In this document: positions 62,509 through 64,000 of the stretch, in pieces
Position numbering within the stretch: the stretch's first letter is position 1
Layout: every line of letters begins with the position of its first letter
The notes under the pieces: model-generated
Seen by the model: the letters and a program-made list of their open reading frames with translations, nothing else
Databases searched by the model: none
Told to the model about the DNA's origin: nothing
Source: JBBQWT01 sp038210375
Lineage (GTDB): Bacteria > Acidobacteriota > Terriglobia > Terriglobales > Acidobacteriaceae
Length of the DNA: 64,000 bases
Direction of reading: 5' to 3'
Assembly (NCBI GenBank): GCA_038210375.1
Contig: JBBQWT010000003.1
Span: forward strand, 124,001 to 188,000
Program-made: the position numbers and the translations under genes

Positions 62509-64000
62509 TTAAGACGTGATCGGCAGAGGACGCATCTGGGTCAGGGTCAACTCGTTCTGAATGTATTCGTAGATGACGGGGTTAGTGCAGACCTCGTAAT
62601 AACGCATATCGGTCCAAGCCTTGAGATCAAAATTCTGCGCGTCGATGTGAGCGACGATTCCCTCGCGGATGACCAGTTCATGAAATAACCCTGTTCCCAC
62701 GGGCACCATTCCGCTATACAGCCGCACCAGTTCGTTGTCCCAGATGGTGGGCAGCTCAATCTCGTGCAGCTTCAATGAAATTTCCTGTTGCAGTTTCTGG
62801 AATGCGGCGGCGCTGATATGGATCCCGCCGATGTTATAGCGCACCAGAAAATCCTCAGGCGCGCCCCCCGCCTCAAACTCGTCCAGAATCTGGAAGGTAT
62901 AAACGTTGAAAAGACCCTCCACACCGGAGAGAAACCTGCGGGCGCCTTTGGTGCACGAGGCCAGGCGGTCGCTTTCGTTCAAGGCCTCGGAGATCATGAT
63001 GCGGCTGTCGCCATCCAGCAGGTACATGGGGGATGAATCCTGATAAGAAACTCCCAGGCCGACTTCCAGCATGGGCAAGCCGGCAGCGGTGGAATTTTCA
63101 TTGTAGCCGCCGACCACCGTGACCATCTCCTTGGCCAGCACGCAGGTGCGGCCCACCGCAAATTCCGGCTGGTGCTCGCGCTCCAGCAGCGCCAAAATGA
63201 TAGCGTCGCCCTCGATAAATACCTTGGTGGCGCCGAATTTTGCCAGCAAGCCGTTCACCGGCTCGAAAAAATTCAGGCTGAAGAACGACGCCGGATTTAA
63301 CCCGCGGTCATGCAGCGTCCTGGTCAGGCGGGTGGAATCGCGAACATCCGCCTTGACCACCGCATGATGGATGACCCGGTCTTCCCCGGCCTTGTTCGCT
63401 TCTCCGATCTCGAACTCATACAGGGTGTGGTTGATGGTAGAAAGCTGGCGTAGTTTCTCGCTGGAAATGACGTTCACCATGTCCATGGCGGAAATGGCGG
63501 CGTTCATGCGCATGCGGTCGCGGTTGTAGCGAACAAAATCAGAGAAGAACCGCCCGGCCAGGCGGGAACGCTCATCCCCGCGGCAGTTCTCGATGCGTCG
63601 CAGCGCCGCCTGTAAGGGGGCATCCGACTGCTTGGCTTCGCCCAGCATGATTTCCACGCGGCGCCGCTCGGAGCGCGAAATCAGCGCGTTCTTCAACTGC
63701 TGCGGGTTCAATTTGGGGTATTGCGTCAGCATAGGAACACATTCATAAGAGGCAATGATGTGATCCATCACGTTCGCCCGCTCCAGCGCCTCCACAAGCA
63801 TTTCCAGCAGAACCGTCTGAGACCTTCCCTTGCTCGTCTCCGTATCGGGGTTTCCGCCGCCAAACAACTCCTCGGCGTTAGCTGGGGAACTGAGCAGGAG
63901 GTCGGGAGCCTCATCGTCATCGGGCGCGATCAACCCGATGGCCTTCAAGAAATCCCGGCATATGGCAAACAGATTGGCAAAGCGGTCCGGGTCGCGGAAA
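62509..64000 (-). CDS. Truncated large protein with class III nucleotide-cyclase-like core
   Basis: At least 497 residues; the 5' end lies beyond the window (coding reads through to base 64000). After a helical part (LLEMLVEALERANVMDHIIASYECVPML...), a central region reads VVKADVRDSTRLTRTL..., then KFGATKVFIEGDAIILAL and, further on, GVSYQDSSPMYLLDGDSRIM. The spacing and the two Asp (ADVRDST, EGDA) recall the metal-binding Asp pair of adenylate/guanylate cyclases. Lys and Asp/Thr substrate determinants are not obvious, so it may be a degenerate or sensor domain. Confidence 0.6.
   Translation of the reverse strand, partial: FRDPDRFANLFAICRDFLKAIGLIAPDDDEAPDLLLSSPANAEELFGGGNPDTETSKGRSQTVLLEMLVEALERANVMDHIIASYECVPMLTQYPKLNPQQLKNALISRSERRRVEIMLGEAKQSDAPLQAALRRIENCRGDERSRLAGRFFSDFVRYNRDRMRMNAAISAMDMVNVISSEKLRQLSTINHTLYEFEIGEANKAGEDRVIHHAVVKADVRDSTRLTRTLHDRGLNPASFFSLNFFEPVNGLLAKFGATKVFIEGDAIILALLEREHQPEFAVGRTCVLAKEMVTVVGGYNENSTAAGLPMLEVGLGVSYQDSSPMYLLDGDSRIMISEALNESDRLASCTKGARRFLSGVEGLFNVYTFQILDEFEAGGAPEDFLVRYNIGGIHISAAAFQKLQQEISLKLHEIELPTIWDNELVRLYSGMVPVGTGLFHELVIREGIVAHIDAQNFDLKAWTDMRYYEVCTNPVIYEYIQNELTLTQMRPLPITS

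Overview
The window is a high-GC bacterial chromosome segment, most likely from a soil Acidobacteriota (class Terriglobia). This is an inference from gene content and style: an M2 (ACE-type) peptidase, an M28 PSMA-type peptidase, three side-by-side DUF3857 genes, DUF6599, secreted helix-hairpin-helix proteins, a BON-domain protein and an Omp85-TamB cluster. No rRNA is present, so the assignment is not proven. There is one tRNA (Glu, anticodon TTC, minus strand near 24.8 kb). No CRISPR array, insertion sequence, prophage or plasmid origin was seen.

Layout. 0-9 kb: a truncated DUF5666-like gene, a minus-strand trio of small exported or helical proteins (two ComEA-like helix-hairpin-helix proteins), a large secreted beta-helix protein with tail-fibre-like parts, an M28 peptidase, and an isolated A+T-richer DUF4760 gene. 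9-17 kb: an M2 peptidase with a structured RNA region behind it, a decayed hicB-hicA toxin-antitoxin pair, an FMN split-barrel protein, a DUF2238 membrane protein, MgtE and a DHA2 efflux pump. 17-24.6 kb: an accessory-looking run of single genes (dienelactone hydrolase, MOSC, MmcQ/YjbR, DUF1801, AAC(6')-like acetyltransferase, amidohydrolase-TPR fusion, an unrecognised HEXXH protein convergent with an A+T-rich DUF3800 gene). 24.8-31 kb: tRNA-Glu, a lon gene cut in two by an in-frame amber codon, pheA, two tiny stress proteins, a UbiA/MqnP prenyltransferase and a triple-BON protein. 31-32.3 kb: a repeat-rich non-core stretch with REP-like hairpins and a frameshifted DUF4279 gene.

32.3-45.3 kb is an envelope-biogenesis block. 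On the minus strand an Omp85 protein, a SurA-like chaperone without PPIase domain and TamB overlap end to start. Divergently transcribed are a lytic transglycosylase, a TPR-AMIN-amidase and a DUF6599 protein. The divergent promoter region carries two 11-bp palindromes 21 bp apart. 45.4-49.8 kb: a candidate sRNA with its own promoter and terminator, SAM hydrolase (DUF62), fabI, tsaE, an orphan sugar-binding lipoprotein and a TacA-TacT-type toxin-antitoxin pair. 49.8-56.3 kb: three DUF3857 paralogues; one keeps a full transglutaminase Cys-His-Asp set and two have lost Cys and His. 56.5-64 kb: a lipoprotein, an OpuC-type osmoprotectant ABC transporter operon preceded by a 14-bp palindrome, a small exported protein, a TonB-family protein and a truncated gene with a class III nucleotide-cyclase-like core.

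The most notable observations are four decayed or interrupted genes (lon, hicB, hicA, DUF4279), the DUF3857 trio, the candidate sRNA, the tandem operator in the envelope block and the structured RNA behind the M2 peptidase.
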